Counted from the first letter of the stretch, positions 41,604 to 52,972 are shown. The stretch is DNA of 64,000 bases from Hafnia alvei (GCF_900095695.1 NZ_FMIQ01000055.1:1-64000); one strand, 5' to 3'. The notes: a model not told the origin generated them from the sequence alone. Program-made: numbers and translations.

Positions 41604-43796
41604 ATGAGAAACACCATTATCAGGCTGCAAGAAATGATTGTTCCGATGCTTATTTGCATCGTATTGCTGCCTTTATCGCGTGAATTATCGCCTATGGCGA
41701 ACATTCAAGGGAACGCAATTTTTTTACTTTATCTTCCGTTGGCTTTAGCGATTTCAGTTGTCATGTTATTTGGCATGAAAGGATTCATTCCGCTGTTTAT
41801 CGTTTATACGTTTTATTATTCAACTTTAAATATCATGAGCTTGACCGAAGCCGTAGTGCTTTCACTGTGTTACGGACTGCCGCTATGGGGAAGTTTCTGC
41901 ATCATGAATCGTATGGTAGGCGCTCGTTGGCGTTACGATATTGATAGCATGAGCAGTCGTGCATTAGGCATTCGTATGTGCGTATTTGGGTTGCTTTATC
42001 CGCTAGCCTGTAAAGGCATGATGCTCGCGTTTGGTTCCGTGTTAGATATGTCTCCAGTAATGGAACGCTATTTTTCGTACAAGCTAGATATGTTCGCGGT
42101 GGTTAACGTTGAGGCGCTGGTTTTGTCTTCAATCGCAATTTCGCCCGCCTATTATTATAATTTGCGAATGTTGCTTAACGGAAACTATGCAAAGAAATTT
42201 TTTAACCAATGTTTGCGTAATGCTTTTTCAAGAGAAAAACATTGTGTGACATTCATTTGGCTAGGGATTTTATTGGGGGCGCTATTTGCTATTTGTTTCC
42301 CCGCGCAGGAAAATTTCAACGTCAGCTACTTTATCCCATTGTTATTTATTTTGTTTACCTACGGAATATTTAGGTTCGGGCATAGAGTTATTTTACTTAT
42401 GTGGTCATTTACGGCCCTGTGCTTATTTGTTTTTAACTCAAATTTCTCTGTTGAGCTCAATAGTAGTTATCAGATTGCATTTTTATCGGCTTCATTGATT
42501 GCTTTTACGGTCTCAATTTTTTATATGGCCGTGATGTTTAAACGCAGCGAAGTGATGAAACGGGTTTATATGCATCTTGCCCGTGTCGATCCGATGGTGG
42601 GTTTGGCAAATATTCGTTCATTGAATTTGTATATCGATAAGCATCCGCAGGGTACGCTTTGTTTTCTTCGTTTAACAAATTTAGAAGCCTTGAGCCGCTA
42701 TCATGGCATGATGATGCGGGTTGATACCAAAAGGCGTATTGCCGCGGTGATTAAGCCGCTGCTTAAACCGGGTGAAGATATCTACCAACTGCCAGGCTGC
42801 GAACTGCTGCTTTATCTTGATACGACGGATAACGTTAACCGCATTCATCTGATTCGTCAGCGCCTGTGTGCTGCTCAACTCAGTTGGAAAGACAATCCGG
42901 TGATTTTGCGCTACGGCATTGCTTATACTCAGTTTGATGCTGAGGAAGAGTCACTTTATACCAGCGTAGGTAAACTCCATCATCTTTCAGAGCGCGCTAG
43001 CCTCGAAAATGAGGTTACCTGTTTAGAGGAAAATGCGCAGTCGATTAGGGAAGAAGTGAGCGAGCGAGTGGTGTGGTTGCGGAAAATTACGACGGCGTTG
43101 CTTGAAAACCGTCTCGAGCTTTATGCTCAGCCTATCGTGCATTCGGGAGGAAAGAGTTATTACGAGATATTAGCTCGTCTTCTGGATAACGGTGATGTGA
43201 TCCCGCCGAGTAAATTTATTCCACTTATTTCTGAGTTTAATTTGTGCGCGCAGTTTGATTTGCTGATGGTTGAAAATGTGGTGAAGCACATTAGTGAAGC
43301 GAAATTAGACACCAGTAATACCTGTTTCTCGGTTAATCTGATGCCACTTACCTTGATGCAGCGTGATACTGCGCCACGCATTATTGAAATCTTTGAGCAT
43401 TACCAAGTCCGTCCAGAAGCGATCATTTTTGAAATCACCGAAGAACAGCATCTTGTTAATGAGAATATCGAGCACTCGACGATTAAAGCGCTACGCGACT
43501 ACCATTTCAAAATTGCCATTGATGACTTTGGCACCGGATTTTCTAACTATCAGCGTTTGAAATCCTTAAATGCGGATGTCGTGAAAATCGATGGGATATT
43601 CGTAAAAGATATTGTCAATAACTCGCTCGACCAGCTGATTATTAAGTCGATTTGCGATATTGCTCGAGAAAAGAAACTGCAGGTCGTTGCTGAATATGTT
43701 GAGTCTCAAGAGCAGCTGGAAATGCTACAGCAATTAGGTGTGCAATATTTGCAGGGTTTTTTACTTGGAGAACCTAAGCCGCTAAGCTCTTTCTAA
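41604..43796 (+). CDS. pdeA: cyclic-di-GMP phosphodiesterase, PdeA (YfeA)-like
   Basis: 730 residues (E. coli YfeA 729). N-terminal membrane sensor with about eight TM segments (1-320), a degenerate GGDEF region (about 325-480) and a full EAL domain (about 495-725). Catalytic residues are in place: YEILARL, FSVNLMPL, EITEEQ, IDDFGTGFSNYQRL, VKIDGIFVKDI, VAEYVES, YLQGFLLGEP. It hydrolyses c-di-GMP to pGpG. In E. coli yfeA lies between nupC and the alanine tRNAs; here that place is empty and the gene is beyond mgl, if it is the same orthologue. Confidence 0.85.
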   Translation: MRNTIIRLQEMIVPMLICIVLLPLSRELSPMANIQGNAIFLLYLPLALAISVVMLFGMKGFIPLFIVYTFYYSTLNIMSLTEAVVLSLCYGLPLWGSFCIMNRMVGARWRYDIDSMSSRALGIRMCVFGLLYPLACKGMMLAFGSVLDMSPVMERYFSYKLDMFAVVNVEALVLSSIAISPAYYYNLRMLLNGNYAKKFFNQCLRNAFSREKHCVTFIWLGILLGALFAICFPAQENFNVSYFIPLLFILFTYGIFRFGHRVILLMWSFTALCLFVFNSNFSVELNSSYQIAFLSASLIAFTVSIFYMAVMFKRSEVMKRVYMHLARVDPMVGLANIRSLNLYIDKHPQGTLCFLRLTNLEALSRYHGMMMRVDTKRRIAAVIKPLLKPGEDIYQLPGCELLLYLDTTDNVNRIHLIRQRLCAAQLSWKDNPVILRYGIAYTQFDAEEESLYTSVGKLHHLSERASLENEVTCLEENAQSIREEVSERVVWLRKITTALLENRLELYAQPIVHSGGKSYYEILARLLDNGDVIPPSKFIPLISEFNLCAQFDLLMVENVVKHISEAKLDTSNTCFSVNLMPLTLMQRDTAPRIIEIFEHYQVRPEAIIFEITEEQHLVNENIEHSTIKALRDYHFKIAIDDFGTGFSNYQRLKSLNADVVKIDGIFVKDIVNNSLDQLIIKSICDIAREKKLQVVAEYVESQEQLEMLQQLGVQYLQGFLLGEPKPLSSF

Positions 43797-43808
43797 AATT
43801 TTATGTTC

Positions 43809-43850
43809 AATGAACACCGCGTCCTATTGATGTGGTGTTCATTATTTTTT
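43809..43850 (+). terminator. terminator of the EAL gene
   Basis: AATGAACACC (43809-43818) / GGTGTTCATT (43834-43843) then ATTTTTTA. Confidence 0.85.
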
Positions 43851-43990
43851 ATCTCTGTCTTCTTGTTTTTAAATTTTAATTTAAATTAAAAGAATTGTTT
43901 TTTATATTAATAATGTTTTGTTACTTATATTTTTCATGTGTTATGTAGTGGCGATTGTATTTTTAACTGTGAAATTGATGAGAAACTAAC

Positions 43991-45628
43991 ATGAAAAATG
44001 AGCTTAATATATTTTGTAGTGTTAACTTTGATGGTTTTATCTATATTGATTTTAATACATCAGAGCAGATCGATAATGTTCGCTATAAGCTATGCAGTAA
44101 TGACGTTGTTGTTGCAGAGAAAGAGAGTGTAGATGTCAGTGAAACAATTTTTTTTGCAGGGGTAGACGAAGGAGACTACACGGTAATTGCTACTGTTACG
44201 GCGCAGGATCAGAATATTATTGATGTTTCCTCGCCAACTATTCACGCAAAGAACAGACGGTTTTTTTCACAAACCAAATCAGTGCAGACGATAGAAAGAA
44301 AACTAAAAGGGAAAAATCATATCATTGATGGTGTTGTTGATTATTTTCTTGAGATTAAATTTAAAGCTGGAGGTGATAAGAAATTCAAACACGAAAACGT
44401 TGATGGAGTTTCACATTTTTCAAGCTTTACCAGAATGCTGATTAAGAATACGGATCTAAATATTAATGATATTTCATTGCTAAAAGTTTTCACATCCGCA
44501 ATAAGTAATAAACATGGCTATAATTCACTAGGTAATTTATATAAAATTAACGCTACGGCAAGTTTTGATCTATTAGATAAAATATCAGAACAAATTGAAA
44601 AACTTGATTATGTTGAATATTGCGCAGTGGTTCCCGTTACCGATAATCTGACTCCGGTTACACAGCCACTCTTTAACGATTCATCAAGATCACATCGGGT
44701 TAGATCACTCACTCCCCCTACCGCAACCCCTGATTTTTCAGCCAAACAAACCTACCTTGATGCTGGCTATGGAATGAATGTTAGAGCGGCATGGGCTCTG
44801 GAGAATACGGGGTCTAATGTAAATATTCGCCATCTTGATTTTGGCGTTTATCATAATCATGAAGATCTCAAAGGCAATATTACCGTCGTTGCTAGCCGAT
44901 CAGAGTCTGAAGATTGTAACCACGGTACAGCCTCAACAGGTATTATTGCCGCTGTAAAAAATACTTTAGGTGTGACAGGCATTGCTCATGGCGCTAAGTT
45001 TTATTTTTACGACACAGATTATTTAGATTTGATTGTTAAGGATGCATTACCCGGCGATATTGTGAGTCTCAACGTCCAATTTTCTATTAATGGCACTTAT
45101 GTGCCTGTCACTACTAACAAATCATGGTGGGATAAAATTAATGCTCTTGTTAATCGTGGTGTGGTTGTCATTCTAGCTGCGGGAAATGGCGGTGATGACT
45201 TACGAAATCTTGCTGAGTTTGATGACTACGGTGATAACGGCAGCATGCTAGTGGGTGCTTGTGAGCATGACACTGGGCGTTCTTGTTATTTTTCAAATTA
45301 TTCCCATTCAACATCTTTGGTGAATTCTTGGGGGGACTGGTCAGTGACTTCAACAGGGTATGGCTCATTGCAAATGGCTGAAAATGAACGTTCATACTGT
45401 GATGATTTCTCTGGCACATCAAGTGCAACGCCGTTGGTGAGTGGGGCCTTAGCATTAATTCAATCTTATGCCAAAAATAACTATGGCGTTTATTTCAATG
45501 CTCATCAAATGCGTGATGTTATTGTGAAGACGGGAGGCAATGAAGGGGTTGTTGATGGAATTGGCTATCGCCCGAATATCGTCGCAGCGATGAAGTATAT
45601 TGATACTTTGCTGCAAACTTCAGAATGA
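43991..45628 (+). CDS. S8 (subtilisin-like) serine protease without signal peptide
   Basis: 545 residues, AT-rich gene. The catalytic triad is complete: Asp283 (RHLDFGVYHNHEDL), His311 (CNHGTASTGIIAA), Ser477 (SGTSSATPLVSGA), with oxyanion Asn399 (AAGNGG). The first 75 residues look like an Ig-like beta domain, then about 100-235 may be a propeptide-like region. There is no N-terminal signal sequence and no TM segment, which is odd for a subtilase. Its neighbours are unrelated, so it appears to be an acquired single gene. Substrate and export route unknown. Confidence 0.88.
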   Translation: MKNELNIFCSVNFDGFIYIDFNTSEQIDNVRYKLCSNDVVVAEKESVDVSETIFFAGVDEGDYTVIATVTAQDQNIIDVSSPTIHAKNRRFFSQTKSVQTIERKLKGKNHIIDGVVDYFLEIKFKAGGDKKFKHENVDGVSHFSSFTRMLIKNTDLNINDISLLKVFTSAISNKHGYNSLGNLYKINATASFDLLDKISEQIEKLDYVEYCAVVPVTDNLTPVTQPLFNDSSRSHRVRSLTPPTATPDFSAKQTYLDAGYGMNVRAAWALENTGSNVNIRHLDFGVYHNHEDLKGNITVVASRSESEDCNHGTASTGIIAAVKNTLGVTGIAHGAKFYFYDTDYLDLIVKDALPGDIVSLNVQFSINGTYVPVTTNKSWWDKINALVNRGVVVILAAGNGGDDLRNLAEFDDYGDNGSMLVGACEHDTGRSCYFSNYSHSTSLVNSWGDWSVTSTGYGSLQMAENERSYCDDFSGTSSATPLVSGALALIQSYAKNNYGVYFNAHQMRDVIVKTGGNEGVVDGIGYRPNIVAAMKYIDTLLQTSE

Positions 45629-45723
45629 TTTTAATAAAAATAGATTAACTGGCGTCACAGACGATTTAGGGTAAAGCACTGAGTTCCGAATAGGTGACGC
45701 TTAGGCTAGCCGCGAGATAATAT

Positions 45724-46515
<792 letters not shown>

Positions 46516-46609
46516 TTATGCCTACGAGGCTACTTTACCCGCTAAGGCGACGCAAGCAATCTGAGTATGATTTTCCTAACTTGATGATTTTTTAGACGAT
46601 GAGGGCGCG

Positions 46610-46646
46610 TTATTAAAAATAAAGCGTGGTTGTTACGCCACGCTTG
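46610..46646 (-). terminator. maeA terminator
   Basis: AAGCGTGG / CCACGCTT stem; on the minus strand TTATTTTTA follows. Confidence 0.8.
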
Positions 46647-46690
46647 GGGGAGGATTCTGGTTGTATTTTACTCAGCGACTTTCACGAAGC

Positions 46691-48388
46691 TTAGAATGAA
46701 GTTCGCTTGTAGATACGATACTGAGGCTGCCAGAAGTTATTATCGATCGCTTGTAATAACGCTTCATCAGAGGTTAATACGGCCACGCCTTGTAGCTGTG
46801 CTTCTTTGGCCACTTGGAACGCAATGGAGCGCGATACCTGCTGGATATCTTTAATATCGGGTAGCAGTGCTCCAGTACCTTGCTGTGCCAGCGGTGAGCA
46901 ATCTGCTAAGGCGCGGCTGGCGGCCATGAGCATGCCGTCTGTGACGCGCTTTGCCCCTGAGGCCAGAACACCGAGCCCAATACCAGGGAAGATGTAGGAG
47001 TTATTACATTGCGCGATTGGGAAGACCTGATCTTTATAGCTTACCGGCCCGAACGGGCTGCCGGTAGCGACCAGCGCCGCGCCATCGGTCCAGTTAATAA
47101 TATCTTCTGGACGTGCTTCAACGCGTGACGTTGGGTTCGACAGCGGCATAACGATAGGGCGCGCGCAGTGGCTGTGCATTTCGCGAATGATTTCTTCGGT
47201 AAATAAGCCAGGCTGACCCGAAACGCCGATGAGAACGGTAGGCTTAGCGTTACGCACCACTTCCAACAGTGAAATGGCATCGCTTTCTACTTTCCAGTTC
47301 GACAACGATGCACTTTTTTGCACCAGCTTACTTTGGAACTCTAACAGGTTTGGCAGTTTGTCTGTGAGCAAGCCAAAGCGATCGACCATAAAGACGCGTT
47401 GGCGTGCCTCTTCATCGCTCAAGCCTTCGGATTTCATCTGGGCAATAATTTGCTCGGCGATACCACAACCAGCAGAGCCTGCCCCTAAGAACGTAATGGT
47501 TTGATCGCGCAGCTGGCTACCGGCAGCACGGCTGGCAGCAATCAGACTACCCAGCGTGACGGCCGCAGTGCCTTGAATATCATCGTTGAAACAGCACAGT
47601 TCGTCACGATAACGGTTGAGCAGTGGGGTGGCGTTTTTCTGCGCGAAGTCTTCGAATTGCAATAGCACATTTGGCCAGCGGCGCTTCACCGCCTGAATGA
47701 ATTCGTCAACAAAGGCATAATACTCGTCACCGGAAATACGTGGGTGACGCCATCCCATATACAGCGGATCGTTTAAGCGCTGTGGATTGTTGGTGCCGAC
47801 ATCTAACACAACCGGCAGCGTATAAGCAGGGCTGATGCCGCCGCACGCGGTGTACAGTGACAGTTTACCGATAGGGATCCCCATGCCGCCGATGCCTTGA
47901 TCGCCTAGCCCAAGGATACGTTCACCGTCGGTTACGACGATAACTTTCACGTTTTGTTTGGTGGCGTTTTGCAACATGTCGTCGATGCGGTCGCGGTTCG
48001 GATAGGAGATGAACAGGCCACGCGCGCGACGGTAAATATCAGAGAAATGTTCACAGGCTTCGCCCACCGTCGGGGTGTAAATGATCGGCATCATTTCACT
48101 CAGATGGGCATCAAGCATGCGATAGAATAGGGTTTCGTTGGTGTCTTGGATATTACGTAGGTAGATATGTTTATCGTTATCAGTTTTGAAATCGAGATAC
48201 TGGCGATAGGCGCGCTCGGTCTGTTCTTCAATCGTTTCGACGGCTTCAGGTAACAGGCCATGCAGGTTGAAGTTGCTGCGTTCTTCTTCGCTAAAGGCGC
48301 TGCCTTTGTTCAGCAGGGGGAATTCCAGCAGGATCGGGCCTGCGTAGGGGATGTACAACGGGCGTTTACTTTCGTATTCCAGTTCCAT
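46691..48388 (-). CDS. maeA: NAD-dependent malic enzyme
   Basis: 565 residues from the ATG at 48388 ([18 protein letters not shown]), the E. coli length. Decarboxylates malate to pyruvate. Catalytic Tyr in [12 protein letters not shown], Lys in [17 protein letters not shown], metal site in [14 protein letters not shown] motif [14 protein letters not shown] shortened ERIC element lies upstream. Confidence 0.97.
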   Translation of the reverse strand: MELEYESKRPLYIPYAGPILLEFPLLNKGSAFSEEERSNFNLHGLLPEAVETIEEQTERAYRQYLDFKTDNDKHIYLRNIQDTNETLFYRMLDAHLSEMMPIIYTPTVGEACEHFSDIYRRARGLFISYPNRDRIDDMLQNATKQNVKVIVVTDGERILGLGDQGIGGMGIPIGKLSLYTACGGISPAYTLPVVLDVGTNNPQRLNDPLYMGWRHPRISGDEYYAFVDEFIQAVKRRWPNVLLQFEDFAQKNATPLLNRYRDELCCFNDDIQGTAAVTLGSLIAASRAAGSQLRDQTITFLGAGSAGCGIAEQIIAQMKSEGLSDEEARQRVFMVDRFGLLTDKLPNLLEFQSKLVQKSASLSNWKVESDAISLLEVVRNAKPTVLIGVSGQPGLFTEEIIREMHSHCARPIVMPLSNPTSRVEARPEDIINWTDGAALVATGSPFGPVSYKDQVFPIAQCNNSYIFPGIGLGVLASGAKRVTDGMLMAASRALADCSPLAQQGTGALLPDIKDIQQVSRSIAFQVAKEAQLQGVAVLTSDEALLQAIDNNFWQPQYRIYKRTSF

Positions 48389-48413
48389 GAATAGCACTCT
48401 TTATGTCGGGCGG

Positions 48414-48494
48414 TATACCCATCATATTTCAAGCTGCATTTTTGTTGGCTGTGCTCACTGAACGCATCAATGCAATTCGAATTATTTGGGTATA
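48414..48494. repeat. ERIC element, internally shortened
   Basis: 81 bp with both ERIC ends (TATACCC.. and ..ATTTGGGTATA) but lacking the central core with CAGTCACTTAC. Located 26 bp before maeA, in the 294-bp maeA-cdd gap, which otherwise holds only a cdd hairpin. Confidence 0.75.
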
Positions 48495-48648
48495 GTGATC
48501 AGATTATCAGAGATTTTAATACGTCATCCCAGCGATCCTAAGAGATACTAATAAGTTGTTCAATGCTTGTTATAGAAAGATGACATTTAGCAGGGAAAGT
48601 GCGAGCTAAGTAACACTTTTTTACAGGATTTGGCGAGGAACGAACGGA

Positions 48649-48673
48649 AACGCAGGGCCGAATGACCCTGCGT
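48649..48673 (-). terminator. hairpin downstream of cdd
   Basis: AACGCAGGG / CCCTGCGTT, 9-bp stem; only TTTCC follows on the minus strand, so a weak terminator. Confidence 0.6.
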
Positions 48674-48682
48674 TAAAGTAGC

Positions 48683-49567
48683 TTAAATCTGAACCTGTTC
48701 TACTTGAGTGCAGCCTAATGCATGAAGCGTTGCTTGGGTTGCATCCCACTGGGAGAACACGGCGTCTTCTGTTTCAACCAATACCGCGCGGCGTGTACGC
48801 AGCACATCTTTTCCTGAAACGTTCATCAGAATCAGTGCGGCCTGCAACGGCGGTAAGCTTGGGTTGAATGCCGCATTTTCAGCATAACGTCCGCTATAAA
48901 CGGTGCCATCATCGGCTTCCAAGGCAACGCCGCTATAGGCATGGCTATAAGGCGCATGGCTGCGGTTGGCTGCATCTAATGCTGCTAAAGTCAGTTCATC
49001 TGCATTCGCTAAGCTGAGGTTATGGTTCTCTTCATCCATCAACAGCGTTTTGATTTCAAGATCGCGTGGGCCAAAAGCATCCGGCAGGTAATCACCCAGC
49101 GTGGCGGCCTGACGACCTGGCAGGTTGATGGCCAGCTTGGTTCCGCTATTGAGTTCATTCATAAACTGGCGGCAGTGACCACAAGGCGTGTAGTTAACCG
49201 TGATGGAGGCGAGGGCTTTTTCGCCGCGCAACCATGCGTGCGTTACCGCACACTGTTCTGCGTGAATAGTTTGCTGCATTGGCGCGCCCAGAAACTCCAT
49301 ATTGGCACCGAAATACAGGTTGCCGCTAACGCCGCGTGCAACGGCACCGACGTAAAAATTGGAGATTGCTGCCAGTGAGCAGGTGGCGGCCATAGGGAGC
49401 AGGGCAAATGCTAATTCGCTGTCGCTCATGCCGGTAGCTTGTTTCAGAACCTCGACTTGAGAAGCGGTGATAACCGCTTGGAAATCAGCATGATTGATAA
49501 TCGGTGAGAGCGCCGCCTGCAAAGCGGCTGGCAGTTGGCTGAATGCCGCGTCGTATCGTGCGTGCAT
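48683..49567 (-). CDS. cdd: cytidine deaminase
   Basis: 294 residues, as in E. coli. Deaminates cytidine and deoxycytidine. Zinc ligands and catalytic Glu are in [13 protein letters not shown] (about 100-112) and [13 protein letters not shown] (about 128-140); the duplicated inactive C-terminal domain is present. Two CRP-like sites upstream suggest the CRP/CytR control known in E. coli. Confidence 0.97.
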   Translation of the reverse strand: MHARYDAAFSQLPAALQAALSPIINHADFQAVITASQVEVLKQATGMSDSELAFALLPMAATCSLAAISNFYVGAVARGVSGNLYFGANMEFLGAPMQQTIHAEQCAVTHAWLRGEKALASITVNYTPCGHCRQFMNELNSGTKLAINLPGRQAATLGDYLPDAFGPRDLEIKTLLMDEENHNLSLANADELTLAALDAANRSHAPYSHAYSGVALEADDGTVYSGRYAENAAFNPSLPPLQAALILMNVSGKDVLRTRRAVLVETEDAVFSQWDATQATLHALGCTQVEQVQI

Positions 49568-49625
49568 GGGGGAGCCTCTTAGTTAGTTACGGGAGAGTAT
49601 TCTAGGCAACCGATTGGCTTTATTA

Positions 49626-49691
49626 TGTGATTATTATCACTATTTTGATGTAATTAATGTAACAAATGAAAGAAGTGTGAGATGTATCGCG
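49626..49691. promoter_or_regulatory. tandem CRP sites of the cdd promoter
   Basis: TGTGA-TTATTA-TCACT (49626-49641) and TGTGA-GATGTA-TCGCG (49676-49691), 50 bp apart. This is the spacing of the E. coli cdd promoter, where CytR binds between two CRP dimers. The second site is the weaker match. Confidence 0.6.
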
Positions 49692-49763
49692 GGTTTTTGT
49701 GATTTCTGTTTCTTGCTGCCGCTTCATGAACCTCCCCATTTAGGGGAGGGATAGGAAGTGATC

Positions 49764-50456
49764 TTAGCTAAATAAATGCAGCATCACAGGGAAAAGGAAT
49801 GGCGCTAACAATGAAGTAATAATCCCGCAGATAACCAGTGCCAGCGAGCTGAATGCGCCTTCCTGAAAATCCATCTCGGCGCAGCGTGCGGTCCCAAGGG
49901 CATGCGAAGCGGTACCCATCGCCAAACCACGCGAGGCCTTGGTGCTAATTTTCATCAAGTTCAATAGGGTATGGCCAAATACAGCCCCCAGGATCCCAAC
50001 GAAAATAACGCATACCGCACTGATTGCTGGGATGCCACCAATCGACTGTGACACGGCCATCGCAATTGGCGTGGTCACTGATTTCGGCATCACTGAAGCA
50101 GCGATTTCTGGCGAAGCGCCCATCCACAGAGCAATTGCGGTACCTGAAATCATGGCTGTGGCGCTACCGATAAAGCAGATAGTGATAATGGATTTCCAGC
50201 GTGCGCGGATCTGGTGGATCTGCTCATACAGTGGAAATGCTAATGCGACCACGGCGGGTTGCAGCAAACTGTTGAGCGTTGAACTGCCAGCAAAGTAATG
50301 CTCGTAAGGAATTTTGAGCAGTAATAGCAATGGAATAATAATTACCATTGATACGAGCAACGGATTCAATAACGGCATATTTAGCTTTTGGGCAATACGT
50401 CGCGCCCCAAAAAAGACTAATAGTGTGAGTGGTAAGGACCACCAAATATAAGCCAT
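49764..50456 (-). CDS. yohK: LrgB/CidB-family membrane protein YohK
   Basis: 230 residues, about six TM segments, with PKSVTTPIAMAVSQSIGG, AVFGHTLLNLM and TASHALGTARCAEMD of the LrgB family. Its start overlaps the yohJ stop by 1 nt. In E. coli yohJ-yohK lie just upstream of cdd, as here. A role in uridine or murein-related export has been suggested; not certain. Confidence 0.93.
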   Translation of the reverse strand: MAYIWWSLPLTLLVFFGARRIAQKLNMPLLNPLLVSMVIIIPLLLLLKIPYEHYFAGSSTLNSLLQPAVVALAFPLYEQIHQIRARWKSIITICFIGSATAMISGTAIALWMGASPEIAASVMPKSVTTPIAMAVSQSIGGIPAISAVCVIFVGILGAVFGHTLLNLMKISTKASRGLAMGTASHALGTARCAEMDFQEGAFSSLALVICGIITSLLAPFLFPVMLHLFS

Positions 50457-50863
50457 TATTTTTTCTCCTCGCTGCCGTCGGTAGCCTCACCGATGATGCG
50501 TTCGCGATGCACCATATGAGAGCTATAAGCAACGACAACCATAATAATCAAAGTACTCACTAGGCACGATACGACGATAGGCCCAAACTGCTTGGTCAGA
50601 ACGTCGTAGTACTGCATCACGCCAACGCCGATAGGGACAAACAACAGCGCCATGTAGCGGATTAAGATATTACAACCGGGCTTCACCCATTTTGCCGGCA
50701 TGATTTGTGACGCCAGCAGGGCAAATAGGATCAGCATGCCAATAATGCTGCCTGGAATTGTGATTGGTAGCAGCGTTGAGATGGCATTCCCTGCAAATAA
50801 GCACAGGTAAATTAATATGAAAGCTCTCAAATACTGCCAGCAAACTGAAAATGCTTTTGACAT
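50456..50863 (-). CDS. yohJ: LrgA/CidA-family membrane protein YohJ
   Basis: 135 residues from the ATG at 50863 ([15 protein letters not shown]); the frame open to 50902 adds 13 residues. Four TM segments, with [13 protein letters not shown] and [14 protein letters not shown] of LrgA proteins. Partner of YohK. Confidence 0.93.
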   Translation of the reverse strand: MSKAFSVCWQYLRAFILIYLCLFAGNAISTLLPITIPGSIIGMLILFALLASQIMPAKWVKPGCNILIRYMALLFVPIGVGVMQYYDVLTKQFGPIVVSCLVSTLIIMVVVAYSSHMVHRERIIGEATDGSEEKK

Positions 50864-50991
50864 CAGTGAATACCTAAGAAAGAAAACGCATTCATCATAC
50901 AATTAAAATCAGGAATGTGCTACCGATCACATCATGAAAACAAGTTATCGCAAATATGCCGTTTGTGAAGGTTTTCAGTCAGAAGCCCGTA

Positions 50992-52215
50992 TCAGATGAG
51001 ATCTTCGGAAGCATGGTTGGATGCGCCCGACAGTCTATAGCCGTACCAGAAAAATGCTAGACCAAAAAGTGATATCACTGCCAGTACGTAGAAAAGCATA
51101 GTCGGTGGCGCGAAAGACAGCAAAAAGCCACACAGTATAGGGTTTACCGCGCCGCCTAAATTGCCTAAGTTTTGTACCCCATAATAGCTGCCTTTCAAGT
51201 GAGGTGGCGCAATAAAATCGATAAACAAGTATTCAACCGGGATCACAATCACTTCACCGAGGGTGAAGATCGCCATGGCGACCATCCAAATAGGAATGGA
51301 ACGCTCAGCCAACGCAAACCCAATGAGCCCAAGACAGAAAAAGAGCGTGCCAAACATTAGCCAGCGCAACAGATTTTCTTTATTCATTTTGCGGCTGAGC
51401 AAATACTGTAAGCCGATGACGACGGTTGCGTTCACCGTCATTACCGAACCAATCACTTGATAAGCAAACTGCGCATTGCTGACGGTAATGAGATACTGGG
51501 ACAAGTAGCCAGTAAACTGCCCTGCAACCACTGCACCCATGGTGCTGCCAAGGGTGAAAAAGATCAGCCGCCGGTCGTGGCTTAAGACTTTAAAGGTGGC
51601 TCGAAAACTGAGCCGCTGTTCGGTAAACACCGCACCGCCGTTCGTCGGCGGAAGCCCGTAACCGTCTAAGCGTAGCCACAGGGTGAGTCCAACGAGAAAG
51701 GCCAGTAGGCCAGAGAGGAAAAACGGCAGCATAGGATAGAATGACGCTGCGAAAACGCCGAGCGCTGGACCAACGGCCCAGCCAACATTGACCAAGGTGT
51801 AATTCATAGAAAAGCCGCGAATGCGTTCACTCACCGGCAACCATTCGGCAAAGCAGGCTTTAATGGCAATGCTGAAAATAGAATAAGCGGCGTGCAGTAG
51901 CGCCAATACGGGCACCATCCAGAGCACGTCGTTAAGCCATGGCATAATACAAAACGTCAAAGCAAATAGGGCAATGCTGATAATCATCAAACGGTGTTTA
52001 TCGAATTTATCAACCAGATAACCACCGTAAAAGCTGGCGACAATACCAAGAGCAAGACTGACACCTAAGACTAACCCCACGCTCTCAGGTTCAAGATGAA
52101 AATGCTCAGTCATATAGATGGTAATAAAAGGCAGCGTAATGGCGCGCCCTATAGTTAATATGAGCGATGAAATTAATAGCAGGGTAATTAGTGGTGGGAA
52201 TCCTTTCAGCCTCAT
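50992..52215 (-). CDS. MFS efflux transporter, YdeE-like
   Basis: 407 residues from 52215 (MRLKGFPPLITLLLISS); an ATG at 52248 is also possible. Twelve TM segments. SLILTIGRAITLPFITIYM, DKFDKHRLMII and FSMNYTLVNVGWAVGPALG parallel E. coli YdeE, an MFS dipeptide/drug exporter. Substrate unknown. Confidence 0.88.
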   Translation of the reverse strand: MRLKGFPPLITLLLISSLILTIGRAITLPFITIYMTEHFHLEPESVGLVLGVSLALGIVASFYGGYLVDKFDKHRLMIISIALFALTFCIMPWLNDVLWMVPVLALLHAAYSIFSIAIKACFAEWLPVSERIRGFSMNYTLVNVGWAVGPALGVFAASFYPMLPFFLSGLLAFLVGLTLWLRLDGYGLPPTNGGAVFTEQRLSFRATFKVLSHDRRLIFFTLGSTMGAVVAGQFTGYLSQYLITVSNAQFAYQVIGSVMTVNATVVIGLQYLLSRKMNKENLLRWLMFGTLFFCLGLIGFALAERSIPIWMVAMAIFTLGEVIVIPVEYLFIDFIAPPHLKGSYYGVQNLGNLGGAVNPILCGFLLSFAPPTMLFYVLAVISLFGLAFFWYGYRLSGASNHASEDLI

Positions 52216-52459
52216 ATATTGACATCTTATTAGGTGCAGTTTACGCATGGTAAAGGGGCGAACGATAGCTACTGAGTGTATTAGAAAAAACGGAGTCGGC
52301 TAGTCTAAACAATAAATTCAATAAGTTATTTATAATTTATGACTCGTTTAGCGATCAATGACTGCTACAAACCAGAAATCGTAAAGAAAATACTGAAGTG
52401 AAAAATAAATGTTTGTAAAAGATTCAATGGCAATCCATTACCATTGTTCACTATGTGGC

Positions 52460-52723
52460 TTATGGGTGCTCGGCAACGAGTCTGGCTTGTTCAGACCATG
52501 CGTGGAGCTGTTTTGTATAGATAAATTTGATGGAAGGAAAGGGCTCTAATGGACTGTTCACCGCGATATAAACCAGGCATGGGTAGCTTTCTGGCTGTGA
52601 TTTTTTAGCAAAATCAAATAGCTCACTTTCATCGACTAAAGGATCTGAATTGGCGTCGAGGTCATATAGGAAAGAGCTAATGACCCATTTGTAATATTCA
52701 TCATAATTATATATTAGCTGCAT
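52460..52723 (-). CDS. small protein of unknown function
   Basis: 87 residues, acidic, starting MQLIYNYDEYYKWVISSFLYD with GAGAGGA well spaced upstream. No signal peptide or TM segment. It is isolated in an AT-rich stretch between the MFS gene and the puu locus. I do not recognise it; composition resembles small immunity proteins, but no toxin gene is adjacent. Confidence 0.6.
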   Translation of the reverse strand: MQLIYNYDEYYKWVISSFLYDLDANSDPLVDESELFDFAKKSQPESYPCLVYIAVNSPLEPFPSIKFIYTKQLHAWSEQARLVAEHP

Positions 52724-52941
52724 AATATTCCTCTCTTTTAAATATATAAATGCAGCTTTATATTTTGTTTTTTTAAGCGCCTAAATACCAGCGCTATTTT
52801 CATTAATTTCGTATCGCTGATACTAGCCGGTAATAATAGTGTTTAAAAATCAAATGAAATGAATACAAATGGAAAACTCTGAAAAGTTATTCCTTACTTT
52901 TGGTAGCATAATTAATGGCGATAAAAGTAAGTTTAATGGAA

Positions 52942-52972
52942 AAATACAAGAGTCTTATAGACTCTTGTATTT
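52942..52972 (-). terminator. puuDRCB operon terminator
   Basis: 13-bp stem AAATACAAGAGTC / GACTCTTGTATTT with loop TTATA; TTTCC follows on the minus strand. Located 19 nt after the puuB stop. Confidence 0.85.
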
